Of a stretch of DNA of 15,300 nt, positions 7,616-14,282 are shown piece by piece. Position 1 is the first letter of the stretch, and every line of letters starts with the position of its first letter. Both the position numbers and the translations under genes were made by a program. Below the pieces are notes generated by a model. That model did no database searches. It was not told the origin of the DNA and was given only the letters and a program-made list of their open reading frames with translations. Source of the DNA: Methanobacterium sp. (GTDB lineage: Archaea > Methanobacteriota > Methanobacteria > Methanobacteriales > Methanobacteriaceae); assembly GCA_020854975.1 (NCBI GenBank), contig JAHKLQ010000191.1, forward strand, positions 1 to 15,300, read 5' to 3'.

Positions 7616-8629
7616 CTAACTCAAAAGCTCTTCTTTAATTTTAATAGCAGATTCAAAATCAGGATCTAACTTCAACGCTCTATCAATATACTTTAAAGCT
7701 TCTTCATTTTTATTTAAACCCATAAATATTTCCCCTTTTGTAAGCCAAAGTGCAGGAAGTTTAGAATCAACTTTTAAACCTTTATCAATGCATTTCATTG
7801 CTTCAGCATATTTTTTGAGCCTTCTAAGTGCATCACCTTTATTATTTAATACTAAAGCTGATTTAGGATTATATCGGAGAGCTTTATCAAAACATTTCAA
7901 TGATTCTTCGAGTTTTCCTAAATTAATCAAAGCAACACCTTTACCATTCCAAGCACCATATAAATCTTTTTTTAATTCTAATGACTTATCAAAACATTTT
8001 AATGCTTTTTTATATTTTTTATCTTCAACATAAAATAAACCAGCAGTATTGAATACTATGGAGTTGATTAAGATTTTTGATAAACTGAAAATTTTAATTT
8101 CAGTCTTGTATTTTAATTTTAAAGCATTGTTTATAGAGTATTGTGCTTCTTCTAATTTACCGAGCTTTCGAAAGGCAAGTGCTTTACCTGTCCAGGCAAG
8201 AGGGTTGTTATGGTCTTTTTTTAAAATTTTATTAAAATATTCAGATGCTTCGTTGTATTTACCATTATCAACTAATTTAACGCCTTTTTTAAAATCGGAA
8301 ATTTTCCCCCAACTTGTATAAAACGGTATCCCAAATATAACAATGGGCAGGATAAATATCAAAATAATTGAAATCTGCTTTTCGGGTCTAGAAAATGGAA
8401 AAATGTAAATCAAATATATCAGTACCCCTAAGAATATTAAACCTAAAATCAGGGCAAGTATTCTATTTGAATAATCTTTATACCCACATATGCCTGCTGC
8501 TACTAATATAATGCCAATTACTCCTGCAAGAATAACAAAGTTGTCTGGCTTCAATTGATAAAAAAGTAAAGCAAAAATTATACAGAAAGAACCAACGATT
8601 AATTGCCCAGTGCTAGAATCATTCTTCAT
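7616..8629 (-). CDS. Membrane-anchored TPR-repeat protein
   Basis: 337 residues. Four hydrophobic helices fill residues 10-104. The rest is a superhelix of about six TPR units (roughly 113-140, 143-173, 191-222, 225-256, 259-290, 293-324) with the W/L-G-Y-A-F-A-P pattern, for example AWNGKGVALINLGKLEESLK and DPDFESA at the end. Such proteins bind peptide partners at the cytoplasmic face of the membrane; the partner is unknown. The third repeat has an aberrant helix (KILINSIVFNTAG). The ATG at 8629 is supported by GGGGA 8 nt upstream. The zinc-ribbon gene follows after 8 nt. TPR and membrane calls are sure; the role is not. Confidence 0.88.
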   Translation of the reverse strand: MKNDSSTGQLIVGSFCIIFALLFYQLKPDNFVILAGVIGIILVAAGICGYKDYSNRILALILGLIFLGVLIYLIYIFPFSRPEKQISIILIFILPIVIFGIPFYTSWGKISDFKKGVKLVDNGKYNEASEYFNKILKKDHNNPLAWTGKALAFRKLGKLEEAQYSINNALKLKYKTEIKIFSLSKILINSIVFNTAGLFYVEDKKYKKALKCFDKSLELKKDLYGAWNGKGVALINLGKLEESLKCFDKALRYNPKSALVLNNKGDALRRLKKYAEAMKCIDKGLKVDSKLPALWLTKGEIFMGLNKNEEALKYIDRALKLDPDFESAIKIKEELLS

Positions 8630-8880
8630 TCAATCTATCCCCATATCAATAATCAATAAAGTACTATTTAATCTTTTATATTGGCCATGAAGTTGCTACA
8701 AATCATCTTTGGTCCATTAAAACACAATTCTAATATAATTCACACAGAATTCCCCATTTTAAACTTATTTTGTTAACTTTAATCTGTTTTAAAATTAGAA
8801 TCAAAAATAAGGTCTTATCAATGTATTTTAATGCTTTCATTCTTTATTTATGGCCCTTAATGTTTGCCTACTAAAAGAAG
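8630..8880 (-). promoter_or_regulatory. Intergenic leader with promoter of the TPR gene
   Basis: No gene is seen. On the minus strand TATAAAA (bases 8674-8680) is a good TATA box, predicting a transcript start near 8651, just ahead of the ribosome binding site GGGGA at 8638-8642. ATTCTAAT (8727-8734) and ATTAGAAT (8794-8801) form a widely spaced inverted repeat of doubtful meaning. Confidence 0.4.
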
Positions 8881-9666
8881 TTAAGGGTAACTGGTAAAGA
8901 GGTTCATGTTCCACACCAGATTATATAAATCAGCAATAGTTTCAACGAATTCTGTGTATTTGTTCCATACACCAATTGCTGTCTGAGATATTACACTTTC
9001 ATCTTCAAATTTAGAAAAGATCAACATCATTTCTTTTTTATCCCGAATTAAGGCCTTAATGAAAGGTATCTGGAAGGTTTTCATCTGGCAATCCAATTTA
9101 TTGAGACCTTTTGAAATGTCTATTTTTTCACCATCGGTAATATTGTAGGGTGCTGCTATTATCCTGGTCTGAACTCCCTTTTTCAGGGATTTTCCTAAAG
9201 CATCATCCAATTTTTCCAGTTCCCCCTGAAACATGAAACCTGCTGCAATGTGCAAGGTATCCTTGGCACGTCCAATGATTTCCAACTCTTTTTTCACAAT
9301 TTTATCTGTACCATAAATTAACCAGATAGGGGCTGGAGATTTAGATATTTGACTTTCATAAATGTTTTTAACTTCAGCTTCAGCTTCATCAAGTTCCTCT
9401 TTAATTTTCACCCGGGCTTTCTTAAAAACATCCTGAGGAGGTATTACACTATATTTTAATGGTTTTCCCCTGGTAATTTCAATAAATCCCTTTTTATGTA
9501 GACTTTTCAATACATCATACAGTCTGGAAAGAGGCACACCAGATGTTTCATTGACTTCTAAAGCCGTGGCAGAGGTTAAGGAAGTTAATGAGAGATATGC
9601 TTTAGATTCGTATTCTGTAAGTCCCATTGTTTTTAGTGCGTTAACTGTGGCTTTTTTAATTGGAAT
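8881..9666 (-). CDS. TrmB-family transcription regulator, probable ATT start
   Basis: 248 residues from ATG 9627, or 261 from ATT 9666. The N-terminal winged helix has the family signature MGLTEYESKAYLSL...SGVPLSRLYDVLKSLHKKGFIEITRGKPLKYSV. A short coiled coil follows (about 65-95), then a phospholipase-D-like sensor domain opening IWLIYGTDKIVKKELEII. TrmB proteins bind DNA as dimers and sense sugars or other metabolites; the ligand here is unknown. The ATG at 9627 has no ribosome binding site and cuts into the first helix. The frame extends upstream (IPIKKATVNALKT), as usual in this family, to an ATT at 9664-9666, preceded after exactly 7 nt by GGAGGG (9674-9679); no ATG, GTG or TTG lies in that extension. 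It is divergent from the membrane ferredoxin gene, a natural target for regulation. Confidence 0.88.
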   Translation of the reverse strand: MPIKKATVNALKTMGLTEYESKAYLSLTSLTSATALEVNETSGVPLSRLYDVLKSLHKKGFIEITRGKPLKYSVIPPQDVFKKARVKIKEELDEAEAEVKNIYESQISKSPAPIWLIYGTDKIVKKELEIIGRAKDTLHIAAGFMFQGELEKLDDALGKSLKKGVQTRIIAAPYNITDGEKIDISKGLNKLDCQMKTFQIPFIKALIRDKKEMMLIFSKFEDESVISQTAIGVWNKYTEFVETIADLYNLVWNMNLFTSYP

Positions 9667-9716
9667 AAAAAATCCCTCCTTATTTTTTCATTTTATATTT
9701 ATTTAGTGAAAAAAAA

Positions 9717-9726
9717 TTTAAATATT
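9717..9726 (-). promoter_or_regulatory. Putative TATA box for the TrmB-family gene
   Basis: TTTAAATATT (plus-strand reading) gives AATATTTAAA on the minus strand, a good TATA box. It predicts a transcript start near 9695, some 15 nt before the GGAGGG ribosome binding site at 9674-9679. Confidence 0.45.
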
Positions 9727-9852
9727 ACGATTTCTATGATCATCATAAAGACAGAAATAACTCAAAAAACCCAGAACAAACAGTCGTTTTTTTTGAAATT
9801 CACTGCCATCTGAAACTATACTGAGTGAACACTCTAAAATGGAGGAATCTAA

Positions 9853-10575
9853 ATTAAAAATAAAACTAGGCTTAGAATATATATTCTAATCTTACTGGTT
9901 ATAATGCTACCCATATTATTCAGAGTTTATTCCCCTATTCTGATGTCTTGGGGTATTCGAAACGGATTAATCACTGCAAGTGTTCTTGTTTTTGTAGCGT
10001 GGTTTATTTTATCCTTAGTTATGGGGAGATCCGTATCCTGCGGTTACACCTGTCCTTATGGGGCATTACAGGAATTATTAGGCATGCATTTATTAAAGAA
10101 GAAGCCCAGATCTCTTAAAGCAGATAAAATTAGGTATCTGGTTTTTGTATTCTTCCTTATAATGGTTTCTTATGCTATTTTAAAAGTTGGAGGCCTACAG
10201 GGAGTGGATTTATTTGCTTCAAAAGGTGGTCCTCAATTGATTATTTTAGTAACCATCTTCATAGTGGGAATCAGCCTCATATCTGTACTTTTTGGAAGCC
10301 GAGCTTTTTGCAGGTATCTATGTCCGCAGGGAGTTTTCCTGACCATAGGATCAAAGCTAGGTAAAAAAATCAAAATAACATCCTTACATTTAAAATCAGA
10401 TCAGGATAACTGTACAGAATGTAAATTATGTGATAAATTCTGTCCAATGGGGTTAAATGTAAGTCAAATGGTTACTAAAAAAATTATGGATAATTCAAAT
10501 TGCATATTGTGTGGTGAATGTATAAAAAAATGCCCTAAAAAAGCAATTACCTACTCATTTGGGGCTGAAGATTAG
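9853..10575 (+). CDS. NapH/NosR-like polyferredoxin membrane protein, probable ATT start
   Basis: 223 residues from ATG 9904, 240 from ATT 9853. Membrane helices surround two C-x3-C-P motifs (CGYTCPYGALQ, C46/C50; CRYLCPQG, C136/C140; numbering from ATG 9904), then two 4Fe-4S ferredoxin motifs (C170-C173-C176-C180 and C200-C203-C206-C210). This is the layout of NapH/NosR/CcoG-type electron-transfer proteins passing electrons between a membrane donor and soluble redox enzymes; the partner is unknown. ATG 9904 lies inside the first helix and has no ribosome binding site. The frame continues upstream (IKNKTRLRIYILILLVIMLP), restoring a positively charged start and full helix, to ATT 9853, 7 nt after GGAGG (9841-9845). 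Alternatively ATG 9839 (MEESKLKIK) is the true start and one base has been lost in the following A runs. Confidence 0.85.
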   Translation: MKNKTRLRIYILILLVIMLPILFRVYSPILMSWGIRNGLITASVLVFVAWFILSLVMGRSVSCGYTCPYGALQELLGMHLLKKKPRSLKADKIRYLVFVFFLIMVSYAILKVGGLQGVDLFASKGGPQLIILVTIFIVGISLISVLFGSRAFCRYLCPQGVFLTIGSKLGKKIKITSLHLKSDQDNCTECKLCDKFCPMGLNVSQMVTKKIMDNSNCILCGECIKKCPKKAITYSFGAED

Positions 10576-10585
10576 ATTAATCAGC

Positions 10586-10592
10586 TTTTTTT
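10586..10592 (+). terminator. T7 run after the membrane ferredoxin gene
   Basis: Seven T residues followed by further T-rich sequence start 10 nt after the stop codon at 10573-10575. Oligo-T tracts are the usual intrinsic terminator in archaea. If it works, the next operon is transcribed separately. Confidence 0.45.
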
Positions 10593-10707
10593 ATTTCTTC
10601 TGCCCATATGAACATTAAATATCGTTTATTGTTACAATTTTTCTTATCCATTATTTTACTGATTAATTAGCCACTATTTTAGTTTTATTTTTCCACTTAG
10701 GGTTAAC

Positions 10708-10715
10708 TTTATAAA
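10708..10715 (+). promoter_or_regulatory. Putative TATA box upstream of the QueG-like/DGC operon
   Basis: TTTATAAA predicts a transcript start near 10738, placing the A/T palindrome at 10740-10755 immediately downstream, where a bound repressor would block initiation or escape. The palindrome itself is also TATA-like and could be the real promoter. Confidence 0.4.
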
Positions 10716-10739
10716 GAGGTTACTCATATTAATATATTG

Positions 10740-10755
10740 ATATATTTGAATATAT
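10740..10755 (+). promoter_or_regulatory. Probable ArsR-type operator (palindrome)
   Basis: ATATATTTGAATATAT has dyad symmetry except at the central pair. It differs by one base from the perfect palindrome between the arsC-like and arsR-like genes at 13898-13913. ArsR/SmtB-family operators are typically A/T-rich inverted repeats of this kind. It lies 12 nt upstream of the GTG start of the Cys-rich QueG-like gene. Confidence 0.5.
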
Positions 10756-10767
10756 GGAAGTAGATGG

Positions 10768-11712
10768 GTGGATGATTTGACTGGAAATAGTAAAAATAAA
10801 TGTGAATGTGGCAACGAAGAAACAGCAGAAAACACTGCTAAAACACTTCAAAAAGCTTCATTTGGAAATACTGGATGTTGTGTGGGAAATAATTATGAAA
10901 CATCAGCAAAAAGCTTAGAGGAAAGTGAAGAAGATGGATGTTGCTGTGGAGGAGAATTTCCTGACCAGTCCCTGGTGGAAAACCCTGAAAATCCTGGAAC
11001 TGTAGCTGACACAGAATTTTTTGAAGATCTTGAAAAATTAGCTCATTCCATGGGTATCATAAATATAGGATACACACCAGTTGGACCTGAATTGATCAAC
11101 ACCAATGAAACCTACCCTAATGCAATTGTTCTAACTTTAAAGATGGGTGATGATATCATTGAGACTGCCCCTGGTCCAGAAGCACAAGAATTGAATGAAG
11201 CAACTTATGCAAAAATGGGCAGTATAACCTATGCACTCTCTGATTTTATCAGAGCTTATGGTTTCACCACCCAGGTTGCTCACCCCTATGGAAGCATGGT
11301 AAGTTTCTCTCCTCTTGGTCAAATGGCAGGTTTGGGATGGATAGGGCAAAGTGGTCTTTTAATAACTCCTGAATTGGGTCCTCGCCTGAAGATCTCCGCA
11401 ATATTTATTAATATCGAAAATTTACCCTTAAAAGAGGTGGATGATCATTCCTGGATACTTGATTACTGTGAAAAATGTGGTAAATGTATCAAGGCCTGCC
11501 CTGAAAAGGCATTGATAGAAACAGAAACATGTTGTGGAGGCACACAAACTGAATTCATCCAGAAACGTTGCATAGGTTGTACACAGGGTTGTACCTACTG
11601 CATAGAAGAATGTCCCTTTGATCGAAAAGGATATGAACATGTTAAAAATAGATTTGATAAAATGAATGAAAAATTAAGAGAAAAAGAACTTAAAAGAGCT
11701 GATGTAAAATGA
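10768..11712 (+). CDS. QueG-like double 4Fe-4S protein with Cys-rich N-terminal extension
   Basis: 314 residues. The core (about 82-285) resembles epoxyqueuosine reductase/reductive-dehalogenase-like proteins: a [20 protein letters not shown] segment (188-207), a first ferredoxin motif C234-x2-C237-x2-C240-x3-C244-P, and a second cluster region C268-x2-C271-x3-C275-x2-C278-x3-C282-P. Ahead of it sit about 80 extra residues with CEC (12-14), CC (37-38) and CCC (58-60), plus CC at 255-256, a layout suggesting metal or metalloid thiolate binding. Queuosine work is unlikely here because the neighbours are a DGC-domain protein, arsC-like and arsR-like genes. The stop overlaps the next ATG (ATGA), so they are co-translated. 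Start is uncertain: GTG 10768 (GGAAG 7 nt before) or TTG 10777 (GGTGG 5 nt before, and placed 29.5 nt from the palindrome centre, as for the arsR-like gene). Activity is not known. Confidence 0.85.
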   Translation: MDDLTGNSKNKCECGNEETAENTAKTLQKASFGNTGCCVGNNYETSAKSLEESEEDGCCCGGEFPDQSLVENPENPGTVADTEFFEDLEKLAHSMGIINIGYTPVGPELINTNETYPNAIVLTLKMGDDIIETAPGPEAQELNEATYAKMGSITYALSDFIRAYGFTTQVAHPYGSMVSFSPLGQMAGLGWIGQSGLLITPELGPRLKISAIFINIENLPLKEVDDHSWILDYCEKCGKCIKACPEKALIETETCCGGTQTEFIQKRCIGCTQGCTYCIEECPFDRKGYEHVKNRFDKMNEKLREKELKRADVK

Positions 11713-12101
11713 GTGGAAAAAAGAAGGTGGCTCTGGCTGCCTGTAGTGGAATGAGCCCATATGGATTAGTTGCCCGTGTAACATCAGCAGATACTGTTGC
11801 GGAAACAGATGAGACAATATCTATCTGTATGGGTGCTACCTCTGCTGATAGGGAGGGTTTTCGGAATCTTATTAAAAAATATCCCATTATAGCCATCAGT
11901 GGCTGTGATGGTGACTGCACACAGAAAATACTGGAACAAAAAGGAGTTAAACCCCTTAAAAATATCAATGTTATGGAAGAACTGGATAAAACTGATTTAA
12001 ACCCTACTGATGTGTGTAGATTAGACGAAACTGGCGAAGAATGTGTTAAATACCTGAAAAAGAAAATAAAAAAAGAAATAAAAGAGGTTCAAGAGAAATA
12101 A
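11709..12101 (+). CDS. DGC-domain putative zinc-binding protein
   Basis: 130 residues, matching the DGC-domain family, small cytosolic proteins predicted to bind zinc through conserved cysteines; no reaction is established. Conserved pieces: [15 protein letters not shown] (10-24, C12), [13 protein letters not shown] (39-51, C40), and [16 protein letters not shown] (60-75, C66 and C70, which contains the signature for which the family is named). C103 and C112 add two further thiols. The C-terminus is a lysine-rich helix. The ATG overlaps the stop of the QueG-like gene by 4 nt (ATGA), implying translational coupling and matched amounts of the two proteins. The DUF2115 gene follows after 39 nt. 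The family is sure; the link to metalloid handling comes only from neighbours and the shared operator. Confidence 0.85.
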   Translation: MSGKKKVALAACSGMSPYGLVARVTSADTVAETDETISICMGATSADREGFRNLIKKYPIIAISGCDGDCTQKILEQKGVKPLKNINVMEELDKTDLNPTDVCRLDETGEECVKYLKKKIKKEIKEVQEK

Positions 12102-12140
12102 AACCTCTTCACTTGCGCGTATTGGGTAAAAAGTTAGGTT

Positions 12141-12686
12141 GTGATGGTAATTAAAAATATGGAGGATGTTTTCTCCTGCAATGAAATCCTTAGGGAAAAT
12201 CTTCTTAAGATTTTGAAGATGGAAGCACGTTTAATCACTATTCAGGATATTATGCAGGCCAGTTCATTCCATGTGGAAGATGCCAGGTACGTGCAGGAGA
12301 GTTATCGTAAGGAATATTTAAAGGCTTACAACCTTGCCTTCATCACCCGCATCAAGGAAGTTAAAGAACATCAACCCGATGATAATGAATATTTAGATGT
12401 TAAAGAAGTTCAGGAAGCTATCACGCTCCTTATAAATCAAGAAAAAGAGATAAATGGAGCTGATGGTTTTGATCCTGCTTTTTTCCAGATTTACAAGATT
12501 ATCTCCATCTACACCACATTTATACTGGAAGAACCTGTGCATCCGGTGGGTACACCATTTCCAGGAGGTTTAAAGGTGAAATATGATGGTAAAAATTATC
12601 TCTGTCCTGTGAAAGAACGGCAGAAAGATAATTCTGGAGCTGTCTGTGGCTTTTGTATAGCTGAACAGGACCCTGATACCATTTAA
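12141..12686 (+). CDS. DUF2115 / UPF0305 family protein
   Basis: 181 residues from GTG 12141. ATG 12144 or ATG 12159 could equally be the start; AGGT at 12136-12139 favours the 12141-12144 pair. The protein is mostly helical, then ends with the family hallmark HPVGTPFPGGLKV (134-146), YLCPVK (C155) and AVCGFCIA (C169-x2-C172), which looks like a small metal-binding Cys site. DUF2115 proteins are found almost only in methanogenic archaea, and no function is known. It follows the DGC gene after 39 nt on the same strand without an obvious terminator or promoter, so it may be the last gene of that operon. It converges with the DUF166 gene. Confidence 0.85.
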   Translation: MMVIKNMEDVFSCNEILRENLLKILKMEARLITIQDIMQASSFHVEDARYVQESYRKEYLKAYNLAFITRIKEVKEHQPDDNEYLDVKEVQEAITLLINQEKEINGADGFDPAFFQIYKIISIYTTFILEEPVHPVGTPFPGGLKVKYDGKNYLCPVKERQKDNSGAVCGFCIAEQDPDTI

Positions 12687-12759
12687 ATAAAATAAAAATA
12701 AATATAAAGGTAATGATAGGGCAATTAACAAAAAGGAATAATAATCATCCATTACAAAT

Positions 12760-13434
12760 TTAATTTTTAGGGGTTAAGTTCATAGCTTCTTGGAAGGCAT
12801 CTCTATGAAATCCTGATGCCATTTCTTTTTTACATTCTTCATCACTGAAAATCCGCATTTTTGCTGCTCTGCAGGGATAATGCTGTAACTTCAGCCCGGC
12901 CTCAGTTGGAAGGATCTCGGGATTTAATTTTTTCCCTGCATATTTTCCTTTTATGTAATCTACCACAAAGGTGGTAGATCCGCATGGTGAGGATCTTAAA
13001 ACCACTATGTCTTTAAGTTTTTCCCCATTTAATTTTAGAAACACCTTGGGCTTCCCAATATCTATTGCAAATTTATCAAAAATAGGATCACCATTTTCTT
13101 CAATTTCACACATTATATAAGGACATATAACATTATCATGAGATTCTAACTGGTTTTTAAAACCATCACCTTTCCATGCAGCCACTATTATCCAATCAAC
13201 TTTATCTGCAAATCTTTCAACCAGTTCTAAGGTGAGATCAGGGTGGGTGGTGTAGGTAATGAGGATGTTAACTTCCCCCATTAGTTCAGCCTTTTTTTCA
13301 GGTAACTCTATATCATCCATAAACATGGATGAGGGTTGTTCAAGTTCTATAAATACGGTTTCGAATTCTTTTTTTATATTATCAAAGGCCCGATCACCAT
13401 AAGGCCCATCTGTAACTATAGCAACTTTTAACAT
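12760..13434 (-). CDS. DUF166 family protein
   Basis: 224 residues, full length for DUF166, an archaeal and anaerobe family without proven function. Motifs: VTDGPYGDRAF (7-17), ITYTTHPDLTLEL (59-71), CPYIMCE (C104, C109), VLRSSPCGSTTFV (145-157, C151), LQHYPCRA (183-190, C188), C201 and a C-terminal FH (H210) in the family's 'iH' region. The many conserved cysteines suggest a metal or redox site. ATG 13434 has AGGAGT 8 nt upstream, and that site overlaps the stop codon of the arsC-like gene 12 nt before it, so the two are one operon and probably translationally coupled. Because arsC-like is transcribed from the palindrome-bearing promoter, DUF166 should be under the same ArsR control. Confidence 0.85.
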   Translation of the reverse strand: MLKVAIVTDGPYGDRAFDNIKKEFETVFIELEQPSSMFMDDIELPEKKAELMGEVNILITYTTHPDLTLELVERFADKVDWIIVAAWKGDGFKNQLESHDNVICPYIMCEIEENGDPIFDKFAIDIGKPKVFLKLNGEKLKDIVVLRSSPCGSTTFVVDYIKGKYAGKKLNPEILPTEAGLKLQHYPCRAAKMRIFSDEECKKEMASGFHRDAFQEAMNLTPKN

Positions 13435-13446
13435 ATCATTACACTC

Positions 13447-13875
13447 CTAAAATGTTTCCTTTATCCATTCTCCAATTTCATCTCTAACTCTTCTGAAAAC
13501 AGTTATTATTTCATCACCATCACCATCAAACACTGCAGGATCCTCAAAAGATTGGTGGATATAATTTTTTCCTCCAGGGAAAAATGGACATGATTCTCCT
13601 TCTCCACCGCAAACTGTGACCACATAATCAAATTCAACACCTTCAAATTCTTTAAGGCTTTTTGATTGGTTCATGGATATGTCCACCTTTACTTCATCCA
13701 AGACTTTCACTGCAAACTGGTTTAAAGTACCATGATCAGTCCCTGCACTGTAAACATCATATAAATCACTGTGTGTTGATTTTAAAAGTCCTTCAGCCAT
13801 CTGCGACCTGGCGGAGTTATGTTTACAGATGAACAAGACAGTTTTCTTAACATTTTTTGATGTGATTTTTTTCAT
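13447..13875 (-). CDS. arsC: Arsenate reductase-like, thioredoxin-coupled low-molecular-weight phosphatase fold
   Basis: 142 residues. The P-loop CKHNSARSQMAEG holds nucleophile C17 and R23 (C-x5-R). C89 and C96, in VTVCGGEGESCPFFPGG, have the same 7-residue spacing as the redox pair C82/C89 of Bacillus subtilis ArsC, and EDPA (D112) matches its catalytic aspartate. Together these fit a thioredoxin-coupled arsenate reductase turning As(V) into As(III), using C17, C89 and C96 in a relay. The usual CTGNS is CKHNS and the structural Cys of CTGNSC is Ala, so a protein tyrosine phosphatase or another thiol role is possible. The start has no normal ribosome binding site, and the predicted transcript start is only a few bases away, so it is probably leaderless. 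It is divergent from the ArsR gene and followed by DUF166. No arsenite exporter is present in the window. Confidence 0.85.
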   Translation of the reverse strand: MKKITSKNVKKTVLFICKHNSARSQMAEGLLKSTHSDLYDVYSAGTDHGTLNQFAVKVLDEVKVDISMNQSKSLKEFEGVEFDYVVTVCGGEGESCPFFPGGKNYIHQSFEDPAVFDGDGDEIITVFRRVRDEIGEWIKETF

Positions 13876-13897
13876 CTACCAATTACATAATATATCC

Positions 13898-13913
13898 ATA
13901 TATTTAAATATAT
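13898..13913. promoter_or_regulatory. Perfect 16-bp palindrome: shared ArsR operator and divergent TATA element
   Basis: ATATATTTAAATATAT is a perfect palindrome whose centre lies 30.5 nt from the arsC-like ATG and 29.5 nt from the arsR-like ATG. Its TATTTAAATA core can serve as TATA box in both directions, giving transcript starts within a few bases of each ATG. A repressor dimer bound here would shut off both genes, including its own. Confidence 0.6.
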
Positions 13914-13934
13914 CATAATTGTATAGCAAATATC

Positions 13935-14282
13935 ATGAAATCATGTGCAACTGGCGGGGATAAACCTGACCCGGAACAGATGGAAAAACTTGAAAAAATA
14001 ATTTCCAAAATCCCAGAAGATAATGTTTTATATGAAAATGCTGATTCCATTAAAGCCCTTGGAGATCCAACCCGACTGAAAATAATCTATTTATTAAAAT
14101 ATGGTGAATTATGTGTTTGTGAAATCTTCACTGCCATGGATAAACCCCAACCAACAATATCCCACCATTTGAACATATTAAAAAAGGCTGGCTTTTTAAA
14201 ATGGCGTAAGGATGGAGTTTGGGTACATTATAGTTTGTCTAATCCCAAAATAATCGATATTATATGTGAATTGCTGAAATAA
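13935..14282 (+). CDS. arsR: ArsR-family metalloregulator with ELCVCE As(III)-type site
   Basis: 115 residues, winged helix-turn-helix. IKALGDPTRLKIIYLL (39-54) opens the family domain, the recognition helix is QPTISHHLNILKKAGFLKWRK, and VWVHYSL is the wing. ELCVCE (58-63; C60 and C62) sits in the alpha-3 helix exactly where As(III)/Sb(III)-sensing ArsR proteins hold theirs. C4 near the N-terminus or C111 could supply a third ligand. Family members bind an A/T-rich operator until the metalloid binds and releases them. The gene is divergent from arsC-like over a shared palindrome; the ATG has no ribosome binding site and is probably leaderless. Autoregulation is inferred. Metal selectivity (As, Sb or other soft metal) cannot be settled by sequence alone. 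Confidence 0.9.
   Translation: MKSCATGGDKPDPEQMEKLEKIISKIPEDNVLYENADSIKALGDPTRLKIIYLLKYGELCVCEIFTAMDKPQPTISHHLNILKKAGFLKWRKDGVWVHYSLSNPKIIDIICELLK

Noticed and set aside
7788..8321. Plus-strand frames opposite the TPR gene
   Set aside because: They are antisense to well-formed TPR repeats; the open frames follow from the repeat codon pattern.
10768..11712. True queuosine-pathway epoxyqueuosine reductase (queG)
   Set aside because: The core is similar, but the Cys-rich extension, the coupled DGC gene and the ArsR-type operator point to another role, and I could not identify a cobalamin site by eye.
11137..11968. Minus-strand frames opposite the QueG-like and DGC genes
   Set aside because: The plus strand holds conserved Fe-S and DGC motifs; the antisense frames show only Cys/Phe-rich mirror sequence.
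12570..12752. Minus-strand hydrophobic frame at the end of the DUF2115 gene
   Set aside because: It overlaps the conserved HPVGTPFPGG/Cys region of DUF2115 and has no ribosome binding site.
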